A stretch of DNA of 64,000 nt from Blastococcus sp. CT_GayMR16 (GCF_004570875.1 NZ_SPQK01000006.1:124001-188000), one strand, 5' to 3'; shown: positions 41,966-50,617, counted from the stretch's first letter. The notes: generated by a model not told the origin, from the sequence alone. Program-made: numbers and translations.

Positions 41966-43198
41966 TCAGGTGACGGCGCCGGCGATCTTGAGCTGGAGGA
42001 GCTCGTCGTCGGTCTTCCCGAGCTCGCGGAGGATCTCGTCGGTGTGCTCCGCGAACTGCGGGGCACGGGAACTGGTCGCCGGGGTCTCATCGAACTGCAC
42101 GGGGTTCGCGACGAGCTCGCGGGGGATCCCGTCGGCGTCGGTGACCTGCGCGATGAACCCGTTCTGCCGCAGTGCGGTGTCCATCCCCACCTCGTAGGTG
42201 TTCTGGACCAGCGCCCACGGCCCCGTCGTGCCCTCCATCCGCGCGACCCATTCGTCATAGCTCAGGCCACCGAGGATCTCCGCGACGATCTCCGCGGCGT
42301 CGAGGGCATTGGCCATGATCTTCGCGGTGGTGTCGAAGCGCTCGTCCCGGGCGAGCTCCGGACGGCCCACGGCGGCGCAGAACTCCGGCCAGTACTTCCC
42401 CGGCTGCAGCATCGTCAGCATCACCCAGCGGCCGTCGGCGGTCCGGTAGGCGCCGGCGAGGGGGTTGCCGGCCGACCCGTGCTTCGGTGCCACGGTCGGG
42501 GGGAGCGGCCCGCCCGCCAGCAGGGCGAGATTGACCGAGAACTGCGTCGCCCAGGCACCTACGCCCAGCAGCGACACGTCGACGATCGACGGGTCGCCGG
42601 TGACCTTCCGGGCGTACAGCGCGGCGGCGATGCCGCCGGCGATGGTCATCCCGCCCATCGAGTCCCCGTACGCCCCGGTGGGCATGCCGAGCAACTGCTC
42701 GGCGCCGGGCGGGGTGACGCTCGCGGCGCTGCCGCCGCGGCCCCAGAAGGCTGTGCTGTCGTACCCGCCCTTGTCGGCGTCGTCCCCGCGGGCGCCGAAG
42801 CCGCTGCCCCGGACGTAGATGATGTCCGGGTTGATCGCCCGCACGTCCGCCACGTCGATCCCGAGCTTCGCCCTGGCCGACGGCAGGTAGTTGGTGACGA
42901 AGACGTCGGAGCGGCCGATCAGCTCGGCGAGGACCGCCTTCCCCCCGGGGGTCGCGAGGTCCAGCCCGATGCTGCGCTTGCCCCGGTTCGGGCCTTCCAT
43001 GATCGGGAAGAAGGTCGTCGTCGGGTTGACGACGTCGAGCCCCAGCAGCCGGACGAGCCCGCGCTGCGCGTCGCCGGTGACCGCGTGCTCGACCTTGATC
43101 ACGTCGGCGCCCCACTCGGTGAGCACCGCCCCGGAGGCCGGCACGAACGTGAACTGGGCGACCTCGAGGACGCGGACGCCGTCCATCGGACGATTCAC
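41966..43198 (-). CDS. CaiB/BaiF CoA-transferase (class III)
   Basis: The 410-residue protein has the normal domain order: GVRVLEVAQFTFVPASGAVL, ADVIKVEH, GPNRGKRSIGLDLATPGGK, GGYDSTAFWGRGG with the probable catalytic Asp147, and a late YRTADGRWVMLTM segment. It moves CoA between acyl groups, for activation without ATP. GAAGGAGATCC precedes the GTG at 43198; an upstream GTG would only add a Gly/Pro tail over the hairpin. The P450/ferredoxin genes lie upstream on the same strand. Confidence 0.9.
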   Translation of the reverse strand: MNRPMDGVRVLEVAQFTFVPASGAVLTEWGADVIKVEHAVTGDAQRGLVRLLGLDVVNPTTTFFPIMEGPNRGKRSIGLDLATPGGKAVLAELIGRSDVFVTNYLPSARAKLGIDVADVRAINPDIIYVRGSGFGARGDDADKGGYDSTAFWGRGGSAASVTPPGAEQLLGMPTGAYGDSMGGMTIAGGIAAALYARKVTGDPSIVDVSLLGVGAWATQFSVNLALLAGGPLPPTVAPKHGSAGNPLAGAYRTADGRWVMLTMLQPGKYWPEFCAAVGRPELARDERFDTTAKIMANALDAAEIVAEILGGLSYDEWVARMEGTTGPWALVQNTYEVGMDTALRQNGFIAQVTDADGIPRELVANPVQFDETPATSSRAPQFAEHTDEILRELGKTDDELLQLKIAGAVT

Positions 43199-43219
43199 CG
43201 GATCTCCTTCGTTCGTGGT

Positions 43220-43254
43220 TGCGGGTCCAGGGCCTGACCGGCCCGGGACCCGCA
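43220..43254 (-). terminator. Strong hairpin between ferredoxin and CoA-transferase genes
   Basis: Arms 43220-43234 and 43240-43254 pair over 15 bp with one A-G mismatch and a 5-base loop. On the reverse strand it follows the ferredoxin stop, so it probably ends or attenuates the P450-ferredoxin transcript before the CoA-transferase gene. Confidence 0.65.
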
Positions 43255-43259
43255 TCGCA

Positions 43260-43451
43260 TCACTCGGCGGTCGAGATCGCCCGCTCGGGACAGACGTTGA
43301 CCGCGTCCTGGGCCTGGTCGGCGTAGGCGGGCGGCACGTCCGGTGCTATCACCGTGCCGTAGCCGCTGTCGTCGTCGGTGAAGACCTCCGGGGCCAGTTC
43401 GTAGCACCGGCCGTGGCCCTGGCAGCGGCCCTGGTCGATGGCGACCTTCAT
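43260..43451 (-). CDS. [3Fe-4S]-type ferredoxin
   Basis: The 63-residue protein begins MKVAIDQGRCQGHGRCYELA. Cys10, Cys16 and Cys54 are the only cysteines, and His stands where a fourth ligand would be (CxxHxxC), which is the usual sign of a [3Fe-4S] P450 ferredoxin. Its ATG overlaps the P450 stop (ATGA), so it is most likely the direct electron donor of that P450. Confidence 0.92.
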   Translation of the reverse strand: MKVAIDQGRCQGHGRCYELAPEVFTDDDSGYGTVIAPDVPPAYADQAQDAVNVCPERAISTAE

Positions 43452-44683
43452 CGGGCGTCTCCGGCAGGGACGTCCCACACCAGCGGCAGGTGGTCGATGC
43501 CGCGCAGGGACGACGGGGTCCACTCCACGGCGACCCCCGGCTTCAGGCGGTACTCGGGGATCCTCCGGTGCCATTCGCGGATCACCACGCGCAGCTCCAT
43601 CCGGGCCAGGTGCGAGCCGAGGCACCGGTGGGGGCCGCCGCCGAAGGCCAGGTGGCTCTTGTCCTTGCGCCGCAGGTCGACCTGCTGGGAGCCCGGGACG
43701 TCGGGGTCGAGGTTGGCCGCGGCGAGAGCCGGCAGCACCAGGGTGCCGGCGGGGATGGGGCAGCCGGACAGCTCGGTGTCCCGGGTCGCCCGGCGCGCCG
43801 CGGCGCCCATGACCGGGCTCTCCCAGCGCAGCAGCTCCTCGATGAGTCCGTCCATGGACTCCGGTTCGTCGACGAGCAGCTGGCGGGCCTCCGGGTGCTC
43901 GATCAGGTAGTTGAAGATGCACTCCAGCGAGATCGTCACCGTGTCGAGGCCGGCCGCCAGGAGCAGGAAGAGGATGCGGAGGATCTCGCTCTCCGACAGC
44001 TTCCGGCCGTCGTCGACGTCGGTGGTGAGCAGGAAGGTGATCAGGTCGTCCCGCGGCTGCTCCCGGCGCGCGGCGAGCTCCTGGGAGAACCGCTGGTAGA
44101 TCTCCCCGACGGTCTGCATCTGCAGCTGCTGCCCGGCCTCGCGGCTGCCGGCGACGATCTCCGGGCGGATCATGATGTCCTTCCAGCGCACCATGTCGTC
44201 GAGCTCCTCCTCGGGCAGACCGAGCAGGGTGAGGAACGTCAGACAGGGCAGCGGGACGGCGACGTCGGCGGAGAAGTCGCACTGGCCGGTGTCGATGAAC
44301 GCGTCGATCATCTGGTTCACGTGGTCGGTCACCGCCGGCTCGAGCGCCTTCATCCGCTTCGGCGAGAACAGCGGGTCGAGAACCCTGCGGTAGATCGAGT
44401 GCTGCGGCGGGTCGACGCCCAGCGGGATGACCGGCTCGGCGCTGCCCATGATCGGCGTCGTCTCGTTCGACCACAGGTCGGTGTCGCGCAGGACCGATTC
44501 GACGTCGGCGCGCGAGAGCGCCGCCGGGCCGTCGCGGTGCTCGTCGAAGTCGACCGGGCACCGGGCGCGCAGTTGCGCGTAGTAGGCGCGCGGGTCGTTC
44601 GCCCGCTCGCGCATGAACTGCTCGAGCCGGGCCTCCCGCTCGGCGTCCGGGGGTCCGGCCTCGACGGTGGTCTGGGCAGCCAT
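43448..44683 (-). CDS. Cytochrome P450
   Basis: The 411-residue enzyme has the heme loop FGGGPHRCLGSH with Cys354 as axial ligand, the I-helix LLLAAGLDTVTIS (the usual acid/alcohol pair is D-T here) and the EELLRWESP ExxR motif. There is no membrane anchor, so it is a soluble bacterial class I P450. It probably hydroxylates the growth substrate, a terpene-, alkane- or steroid-like compound, using the adjacent ferredoxins and the reductase at 46826-48010. AGAGGAG precedes the ATG. Confidence 0.93.
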   Translation of the reverse strand: MAAQTTVEAGPPDAEREARLEQFMRERANDPRAYYAQLRARCPVDFDEHRDGPAALSRADVESVLRDTDLWSNETTPIMGSAEPVIPLGVDPPQHSIYRRVLDPLFSPKRMKALEPAVTDHVNQMIDAFIDTGQCDFSADVAVPLPCLTFLTLLGLPEEELDDMVRWKDIMIRPEIVAGSREAGQQLQMQTVGEIYQRFSQELAARREQPRDDLITFLLTTDVDDGRKLSESEILRILFLLLAAGLDTVTISLECIFNYLIEHPEARQLLVDEPESMDGLIEELLRWESPVMGAAARRATRDTELSGCPIPAGTLVLPALAAANLDPDVPGSQQVDLRRKDKSHLAFGGGPHRCLGSHLARMELRVVIREWHRRIPEYRLKPGVAVEWTPSSLRGIDHLPLVWDVPAGDAR

Positions 44684-44732
44684 GGGCGTCTCCTCTGTCT
44701 CGGAACTGGGCAGGCGGATCGAGCGGGTGGAG

Positions 44733-45077
44733 CTAGTCGGAGCGCGGGCCGGCGGCCTGCACGAGGTCGGTGTCCTGGCCGACGACGCCGACCCGGTCGG
44801 AACCCATGGGCGTGCCGAGCGGCGCGTTGCGCCCGGGTAGGACGTCGGTGAAGAAGCGTGCGTTGTCGGCCTGGTGGACGCGCAGCGCGTCGGGCAGGTC
44901 GTCCTCGTAGTAGATGGCGTCGCTGGGGCAGGCCGGCTCGCAGGCGCCGCAGTCCACGCACTCCTCGGGGTTGATGTACAGCGCCCGGGCGCCCTCGTAG
45001 ATGCAGTCGACGGGACATTCCTGGATGCACGTGCGGTCCAGGACGTCGATGCATGCCTCGGTGATCACGTAGGTCAC
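44733..45077 (-). CDS. 7Fe ferredoxin (FdxA-type)
   Basis: The 114-residue protein has cysteines at 9, 17, 21 and 25 and a second set at 40, 43, 46 and 50 (ECVDCGACEPACP). This is the layout of bacterial 7Fe/8Fe ferredoxins that carry [3Fe-4S] and [4Fe-4S] clusters. It is the first gene of the P450 group and a second possible electron carrier. The C-terminal tail after residue 85 is unusual and not iron-binding. The GTG follows GAGGACC. Confidence 0.9.
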   Translation of the reverse strand: MTYVITEACIDVLDRTCIQECPVDCIYEGARALYINPEECVDCGACEPACPSDAIYYEDDLPDALRVHQADNARFFTDVLPGRNAPLGTPMGSDRVGVVGQDTDLVQAAGPRSD

Positions 45078-45230
45078 TGGGGGTCCTCGTCTCGGTGGCG
45101 CGGCGGGTCACGTCAGCTGCCGGGTCGCCTCGGGTGCCACGGCCACGCGGCGAGCGAACGAAACTGCATTCGGTATCGCGCCTGAGACGACAGACCGATG
45201 TGTATCAGTGTCGCGCGTCACATACAAGCC

Positions 45231-45259
45231 TTGAGTGTGGTCTGGCTCACGCGTAATTT
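45231..45259 (+). promoter_or_regulatory. Promoter of the aldehyde dehydrogenase
   Basis: TTGAGT (45231-45236) and TAATTT (45254-45259) are 17 bp apart, 46 bp before the ATG, in the divergent gap with the ferredoxin gene. Confidence 0.5.
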
Positions 45260-45304
45260 CCGGCACTACGGCTCATTCGCGAGACGCAACCCACTGGAGG
45301 ACTC

Positions 45305-46789
45305 ATGTCGGACCCAGGCCTCGTTCCCTACGACCCCGAGCGCCGGATGCTCATCGACGGCACGTTGGTCGAGGCCGCGTCCGGCAAGACCTTCGACAAC
45401 ATCAATCCGGCCACCGAGGAGGTGCTGGGGGACGTTGCGGACGCCGACGCAGAGGACATGCGCCGAGCCATCGCCGCGGCGCGGCGGGCGTTCGACGAGA
45501 CGTCGTGGAAGACCGACCACGCGTTCCGTGCCCGCTGCCTGATCCAGCTGCAGGACGCGATCCAGGGCGAGCTCGAGCAGTTCCGCTCCGAACTCGTGGC
45601 CGAGGTCGGCACCCCGGTGATGGTCACCAGCATCGCCCAGCTCGAGGCGCCGCTCGCGGACGCCTTTGCCTGGCCGGCCAAGCACATCGAGGAGTTCCAG
45701 TGGGAGCGCGAGCTGCCGAAGGCAGCCCCCTTCGGCGTGCCCAGCCGGCGCTTCGTCTGGAAGGAGGCGCTGGGCGTCGTCGGCAGCATCGTGCCGTGGA
45801 ACTATCCCTTCGAGGTCACCGCCAACAAGCTTGCGCAGGTGCTCGCGACCGGCAACACCACCGTCCTCAAGCCGGCTCCCGACACCCCCTGGAACGCCAC
45901 CCGGCTGGGCCGGCTGATCCTCGAGCGGACCGACATCCCGGCGGGTGTCGTCAACGTGGTGACCTCGTCTGACCACCTGGTCGGTGAGGAGCTGACACTC
46001 GACCCGCGCGTCGACATGATCTCGTTCACCGGCTCCACCGTGACCGGCAAGCGGATCATGGAGAAGGGCGCGGCCACCCTGAAGCGGGTGTTCCTGGAGC
46101 TGGGCGGCAAGTCGGCGATGATCGTGCTCGACGACGCCGACTTCGCATCCGTCGTCCCGAGCGGCATGTCGGTCTGCATGCACGCCGGCCAGGGCTGCTC
46201 CATGCAGACCCGCATGCTCCTGCCCCGCTCCCGCTACGAGGAGGGCGTCGAGCTCATCACCGCGGCGATGAAGCAGGTGCCCTACGGCGACCCGACCGAC
46301 CCGAACAACATGATGGGTCCGGTCATCAGCGCCAAGCAGCGGGCCCGCATCGAGGGCTACATCCAGAAGGGCGTCGACGAGGGCGCCAAGCTCGTCGTCG
46401 GTGGCGGACGTCCTGCCCACCTGCCGAAGGGCTGGTTCATCGAGCCCACGCTCTTCGTGGACGTCGACAACTCGATGACCATCGCGCGGGAGGAGATCTT
46501 CGGCCCCGTGCTCACGGTCATCCCGTACGACGACGACGAGGACGCGATCCGGATCGCCAACGACAGCGAGTACGGGCTGTCGGGCGGCATCTTCTCCGCC
46601 AGCAACGAGCGGGCCATGGCCATGGCCCGCCGGCTGCGGGTCGGATCCCTCGGGGTCAACGGCGGCGTGTGGTACTCCGCGGACTCGCCCTACGGCGGCT
46701 ACAAGGCCAGCGGCGTGGGCCGGCAGAACGGGATCGAGGGGTTCGAGACGTACCTGGAGACCAAGGCCGTCGCCATCATCGACAACTGA
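45305..46789 (+). CDS. Aldehyde dehydrogenase (paralogue 1)
   Basis: The 494-residue NAD(P)-dependent enzyme has Asn166 (VPWNYPFE), Lys189 (LKPAPDTP), Glu265 (LELGGKS) and catalytic Cys298 (AGQGCSMQTR). It oxidises an aldehyde, probably one made by the P450 and alcohol dehydrogenases nearby, to an acid ready for CoA activation. It is paralogous to the enzyme at 50614-52098 throughout its length. GGAGGACTC precedes the ATG and a hairpin terminates it. Confidence 0.93.
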   Translation: MSDPGLVPYDPERRMLIDGTLVEAASGKTFDNINPATEEVLGDVADADAEDMRRAIAAARRAFDETSWKTDHAFRARCLIQLQDAIQGELEQFRSELVAEVGTPVMVTSIAQLEAPLADAFAWPAKHIEEFQWERELPKAAPFGVPSRRFVWKEALGVVGSIVPWNYPFEVTANKLAQVLATGNTTVLKPAPDTPWNATRLGRLILERTDIPAGVVNVVTSSDHLVGEELTLDPRVDMISFTGSTVTGKRIMEKGAATLKRVFLELGGKSAMIVLDDADFASVVPSGMSVCMHAGQGCSMQTRMLLPRSRYEEGVELITAAMKQVPYGDPTDPNNMMGPVISAKQRARIEGYIQKGVDEGAKLVVGGGRPAHLPKGWFIEPTLFVDVDNSMTIAREEIFGPVLTVIPYDDDEDAIRIANDSEYGLSGGIFSASNERAMAMARRLRVGSLGVNGGVWYSADSPYGGYKASGVGRQNGIEGFETYLETKAVAIIDN

Positions 46790-46805
46790 GCGCTGGTCGG
46801 GTCGA

Positions 46806-46846
46806 CTCGCCGCCGCCCGCCCTCGTCAGGCGCGGGCGGCGGCGAG
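46806..46846 (+). terminator. Hairpin terminator after the aldehyde dehydrogenase
   Basis: A perfect 15-bp stem (46806-46820 with 46832-46846, arm CTCGCCGCCGCCCGC) has an 11-base loop. The right arm overlaps the last codons of the convergent reductase gene. Confidence 0.6.
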
Positions 46847-48010
46847 GGCGTCCTCGTAGGGTGCGCCGTCCCGGAGCAGCGGCCGCATCCGCATGACCCA
46901 CCTCGGTGCGGCGGCTCCGAGCACGGCGGTGACGACGCCGTCGCGGCCGTAGACGGCCAGCAGCCGGTCGGCATCCGGGCCCACGCGCAGCAGGGTCACC
47001 TGGTCGTCGGGGTGCGGCATGCCCAGGATCTGGAGCTTGGACCCGTACTGGTCGCTCCAGAAGTACGGGACCTCCGCCAGGGCGACCGGCGCACCCGCCA
47101 GGTCCCGCGCCACGGCGGTGCCCTGGTCGGCCGCGCTGGTCCAGTGCTCCATCCGCAGGTGCGTCCCGAACAGCGGGTGCTCCCACCGGGCGACGTCGCC
47201 GGCTGCCCAGACCCCGTCCACCGAGGTGCGGCCGGTGGCGGTGCAGACCACGCCGTTGTCGACCGCGATCCCCGAGCCGTCGAGCCACTCGGTGTCCGGC
47301 AGCACGCCCAGGCCGACCAGGACGACCGGTGCTGAGAGGGTGGACCCGTCCGACAGCAGGAGTTCGCGGTCGGGTCCCTCGCCGCGTGCCTCGACGACCG
47401 ACCTGCCGCACAGCAGGCGTACCCCGGCGTCCTCGTGCATCCTGGCGACCTCGGCGGCCACCTGCCCTCCGAGGATGCGGGCCAGCGGCGCGGGGAGGAG
47501 TTCCAGGAGGGTGACGTCGGCGCCGAGCGCGCGGGCGCTCGCCGCGACCTCGCACCCGATGAGTCCACCGCCGACGATCGTGAGGGTCCCGGTGCGCCGG
47601 ATGTCCTCCGCGAGCGAGCGCGAGTCCTCCAGGGTGCGCAGCACGTGTGCGCCGGCGCCGCTGATGCCCGGCAGCGTGCGCGGACGGGCGCCCGTCGCGA
47701 CGACCAGTGCGTCGTAGTCCAGTCGCTCGCCGTCGTCCAGCAGGACGGTCCGCTCGCCCGGGCGCAGGGCCACGGCGCGGCTGCCTAGGCGCAGGTCGAC
47801 GTCGAGGTCGCTCCAGTCGTCCCGCAGGGGGGCGTCCGGCCGCTCGCCCCGCAGCACCTGCTTGGAGAGCGGTGGCCGGTCGTAGGGCGCGTGCGCCTCC
47901 GCGCAGACGACGGTGATGCGGCTGTCCAGGCCGAGCCGCCGCGCCTCCTCGACCGTGCGCGTGGCCGCGAGACCACCGCCGGTGACCACGATCGAGCGGG
48001 GGGCTGTCAT
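46826..48010 (-). CDS. FAD-dependent ferredoxin reductase
   Basis: The 394-residue protein has the N-terminal nucleotide motif VVTGGGLAATRTVEEARR, PYDRPPLSKQVL typical of ferredoxin reductases of oxygenase systems, a second Rossmann TIVGGGLIGCEVAASA and VWAAGDVA near the FAD site. It would pass electrons from NAD(P)H to the ferredoxins of the P450. GGAGGTCCC precedes the ATG at 48010; a longer GTG start adds a non-conserved tail. It is divergent from the mycofactocin-type SDR gene. Confidence 0.9.
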   Translation of the reverse strand: MTAPRSIVVTGGGLAATRTVEEARRLGLDSRITVVCAEAHAPYDRPPLSKQVLRGERPDAPLRDDWSDLDVDLRLGSRAVALRPGERTVLLDDGERLDYDALVVATGARPRTLPGISGAGAHVLRTLEDSRSLAEDIRRTGTLTIVGGGLIGCEVAASARALGADVTLLELLPAPLARILGGQVAAEVARMHEDAGVRLLCGRSVVEARGEGPDRELLLSDGSTLSAPVVLVGLGVLPDTEWLDGSGIAVDNGVVCTATGRTSVDGVWAAGDVARWEHPLFGTHLRMEHWTSAADQGTAVARDLAGAPVALAEVPYFWSDQYGSKLQILGMPHPDDQVTLLRVGPDADRLLAVYGRDGVVTAVLGAAAPRWVMRMRPLLRDGAPYEDALAAARA

Positions 48011-48072
48011 GGGACCTCCGAGCAGTCGAGTTTCCCGGCAGAGATTTCTTGCCACGGTGTCGCACGGGATGG

Positions 48073-48096
48073 TTGCATGCGGATGGCTTGCATGCG
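48073..48096. repeat. Direct repeat TTGCATGCG upstream of the SDR
   Basis: TTGCATGCG occurs at 48073-48081 and 48088-48096 (period 15 bp), each containing the palindrome GCATGC, between the divergent reductase and SDR genes. It is a likely site for a regulator of the P450/SDR system. Confidence 0.55.
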
Positions 48097-48128
48097 ATGC
48101 ACGTCACATCTAACGAGGAGGCAGTGGC

Positions 48129-48989
48129 ATGGGCCGTGTCGAAGGCAAGGTCGTCTTCATCACCGGAGCAGCACGGGGCCAGGGTCGGGCCCACGCCTTG
48201 CGCCTTGCCGAGGAGGGTGCCGACATCATCGGCATCGACATCTGCGAGGACATTTCGACCAACGCGTACCCGATGGGCTCCCGGGAGGAGCTCGATGAGA
48301 CCGTCCGGATGGTCGAGAAGCTCGACCGCCGGATGATCGTCAGCACCGCGGACGTCCGCGACCGGGCGGCGGTCAAGGCCGCCCTCGATGCCGGGGTCGC
48401 CGAGCTCGGCCGGCTGGACGCCGTCGTCGCGAACGCCGGCATCTGTCCCCTGGGCACCACGGGTGGCGAGGCCTTCGTCGACGCCCTGCAGGTGGACTAC
48501 GCGGGGGTCATGAACGCCGTCGAGGCCGCCCTTCCGCACCTGGAGGACGGTGCGTCGATCGTCGCCACCGGCAGTCTCGCGGCGCTCCTGCCCGGCACGG
48601 TGGACGCGCCGGGCAGCGGCTCCGGCGGCCTGGGCTACTCGCTGGCGAAGCGGTTCATCGCCTCGTTCGTCAACGACCTCGCCTACGTCCTGGCCCCGCA
48701 GAAGATCCGCGTCAACGCCGTCCACCCGACGAACGTGAACACGATGCTGCTCAACAACGACCAGATGTACGGGATCTTCCGTCCGGACATCGAATCCCCG
48801 AGCCGGGACGACGCACTGGTCGCCTTCCCCGCGATGCAGGCGATGCCCATCCCGTTCGTGGAGCCGGAGGACATCGCCGCGATGGTGCTGTTCCTGGTCT
48901 CCGACGAGTCGCGCTACGTCACGGGCATGCAGATGCGCGTGGACGCCGGCGGTTACGTCAAGAGCCGTCCGCAGCAGCCGACGTTCTGA
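48129..48989 (+). CDS. Mycofactocin-coupled SDR oxidoreductase (carveol dehydrogenase-like)
   Basis: The 286-residue SDR has ITGAARGQGRAHALRLAEEG, a longer second-strand loop (DICEDISTNAYPMGSREEL) and catalytic Ser149, Tyr170 and Lys174. This enlarged SDR form with GQGRAHA is the group described as mycofactocin-dependent, where NAD stays bound and mycofactocin carries the electrons (family knowledge). It probably oxidises a secondary alcohol such as a terpene alcohol produced by the P450. No mycofactocin biosynthesis genes are in the window. AACGAGGAGG precedes the ATG. Confidence 0.88.
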   Translation: MGRVEGKVVFITGAARGQGRAHALRLAEEGADIIGIDICEDISTNAYPMGSREELDETVRMVEKLDRRMIVSTADVRDRAAVKAALDAGVAELGRLDAVVANAGICPLGTTGGEAFVDALQVDYAGVMNAVEAALPHLEDGASIVATGSLAALLPGTVDAPGSGSGGLGYSLAKRFIASFVNDLAYVLAPQKIRVNAVHPTNVNTMLLNNDQMYGIFRPDIESPSRDDALVAFPAMQAMPIPFVEPEDIAAMVLFLVSDESRYVTGMQMRVDAGGYVKSRPQQPTF

Positions 48990-48994
48990 CACAG

Positions 48995-49031
48995 TGCCCC
49001 GTGGCGGCCCGGTCCGGACCGCCGCGGGGCA
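48995..49031 (+). terminator. Hairpin terminator between SDR and TetR genes
   Basis: TGCCCCG pairs with CGGGGCA and an inner GGCGG with CCGCC, one mismatch between them. It lies just after the SDR stop. Confidence 0.6.
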
Positions 49032-49055
49032 TCGGTGTCGAAGGAATGGGAGCCG

Positions 49056-49742
49056 ATGACTGAGACCGTCGAGGTGGCCGGCACGATCCGGGTGCGGCTG
49101 GACGAGGCATTGCTGGACTACCTCCGATCCGTGCACGGCGATGGCGCCCTCGGCGAGATCAGCGTGGATGCGGTCGCGCAGGCAGCGGGCGTCTCGCGGG
49201 CCACCGCCTACCGGTATCTCGGCAGCCGCGACGAGTTGCTCTACCGCGCCGCGATCATGCTGGCCGAGGCGCACATGGGGCGCTGCGAGGAGATCCTGTC
49301 GCGCACCGCCACGGTGGCCGACCGCCTCGAGGAGGCGTTCGCCTACACCGTCCGGGAGACGACGGGCGACGAGCTGCTCCAGCTGCTCCTCCGGTCGCCC
49401 CGCGCCGAGGCCATCGACGAGGCGCTGCGCGCCATGACGGGCGACCTCTTCTCGGAGGCGGTCCGCGCCGGGCAGGAGGACGGGCAGGTCCGCACGGACG
49501 TCTCCGCCCCGGAACTGATCGCCTGGCAGGTGGAGCAGCTCTACGTGGTCGTCCGGCTGGCGCTGGACGAGGAGCAGGCGCGCTCCTACGTCCGGCGCTT
49601 CATGGTGCCGGCGCTGCGCCCGGCGGGGGAGCCCGACGCCGGCCTGAAGCCGCACGTGCGCGCCGTTCTCGACGACGTCCACCGCCGGCTGCAGGACCTC
49701 GACCGGAGCGTGGGCAGAGCCCGTTCGGCACTGGACGACTGA
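49056..49742 (+). CDS. TetR-family regulator
   Basis: The 228-residue protein has a helix-turn-helix ISVDAVAQAAGVSRATAYRY at about residues 40-60, then LGSRDELLYRAAIM. I chose the ATG at 49056 (MTETVEVAG) with GGGAG upstream; a GTG at 49035 adds seven residues. It lies between the mycofactocin-type SDR and a dehydrogenase gene and may control the P450/alcohol cluster, perhaps through the TTGCATGCG repeats. Confidence 0.83.
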   Translation: MTETVEVAGTIRVRLDEALLDYLRSVHGDGALGEISVDAVAQAAGVSRATAYRYLGSRDELLYRAAIMLAEAHMGRCEEILSRTATVADRLEEAFAYTVRETTGDELLQLLLRSPRAEAIDEALRAMTGDLFSEAVRAGQEDGQVRTDVSAPELIAWQVEQLYVVVRLALDEEQARSYVRRFMVPALRPAGEPDAGLKPHVRAVLDDVHRRLQDLDRSVGRARSALDD

Positions 49743-49756
49743 GCCGGGGGTGCGGC

Positions 49757-50617
49757 ATGCGCGTCGGGTTCGTCGGGCTCGGAGATCAGGGCGGCCCCAT
49801 CGCGTCCCGGATCCACGGCGGGGGCTTCCCGCTCACGCTCTGGGCCCGTCGCGGCCGCTCCCTGGAGCCGTTCGCCGGCACTGACGTCGAGATCGCGGCC
49901 GGCCCGGCGGACCTGGGCCGGCGGTCCGACGTGGTGGGGGTCTGCCTCTTCGACGCGGCCGGCGTCCGGGAGGTGCTGCTGGGGCCGGGCGGGGTGGTCG
50001 AGGGGATGCGCCCCGGTGGGATCGTTCTCGTGCACACCACGCTGTCGCCCGACGAGGTGCGCGACATCGCTGCCGAGGTGACCGCCGCCGGTCTGTCGTT
50101 GCTCGACGCCCCGGTCAGTGGCGGCAACGCCCGGGCGGTGGAGGGCACCCTCACGGTCATGGTGGGCGGCGACCGGCAGGCGCTGGACCAGGTGCGGCCG
50201 GTCCTCGCGACCTACGCCACCGACGTCGTGCACCTGGGCGGCATCGGAGCCGGACAGACCGCCAAGCTGCTGAACAATGCCTTGTTCACGGCGCAGCTCG
50301 TCCTCGCCGACGACGTCCTCCGCATCGGGGAGGTGCTCGGCCTGGATCCGGGGAGCCTGGCCAGGGTCCTCGGGACCAGCAGCTCCGCGGGCACCGCCTC
50401 GCGCGTCCGCTTCGACGTCGGCTCGCTGGCGGGGCTCGCCGCGTCACTGGCCGATGCAGCTCTGAGCAAGGACGTCGGCCTGCTCGGGCAGGCGATGGCC
50501 GGCCGGCCACGGGAGGACGTCCTGGCGGTCGCGGAGCGCTTCGTCGCCGCGATGGAGGACGCCCGCGGCGCCGGCGCCCCGGAGGACGCCGGCGGCCGGG
50601 CGGTGGACCGGCGCTAG
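49757..50617 (+). CDS. 3-Hydroxyisobutyrate dehydrogenase-like NAD(P)-dependent enzyme
   Basis: The 286-residue protein has the Rossmann start MRVGFVGLGDQGGPIASRI, substrate loop DAPVSGGNARAVEGTLTVMV (Ser121) and catalytic Lys170 in AGQTAKLLNN, the standard layout of beta-hydroxyacid dehydrogenases. It oxidises a beta-hydroxy acid or reduces the semialdehyde; together with the adjacent aldehyde dehydrogenase, a branched-chain acid step is plausible. Its TAG stop overlaps the stop of the convergent aldehyde dehydrogenase in a shared CTAG. Confidence 0.88.
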   Translation: MRVGFVGLGDQGGPIASRIHGGGFPLTLWARRGRSLEPFAGTDVEIAAGPADLGRRSDVVGVCLFDAAGVREVLLGPGGVVEGMRPGGIVLVHTTLSPDEVRDIAAEVTAAGLSLLDAPVSGGNARAVEGTLTVMVGGDRQALDQVRPVLATYATDVVHLGGIGAGQTAKLLNNALFTAQLVLADDVLRIGEVLGLDPGSLARVLGTSSSAGTASRVRFDVGSLAGLAASLADAALSKDVGLLGQAMAGRPREDVLAVAERFVAAMEDARGAGAPEDAGGRAVDRR

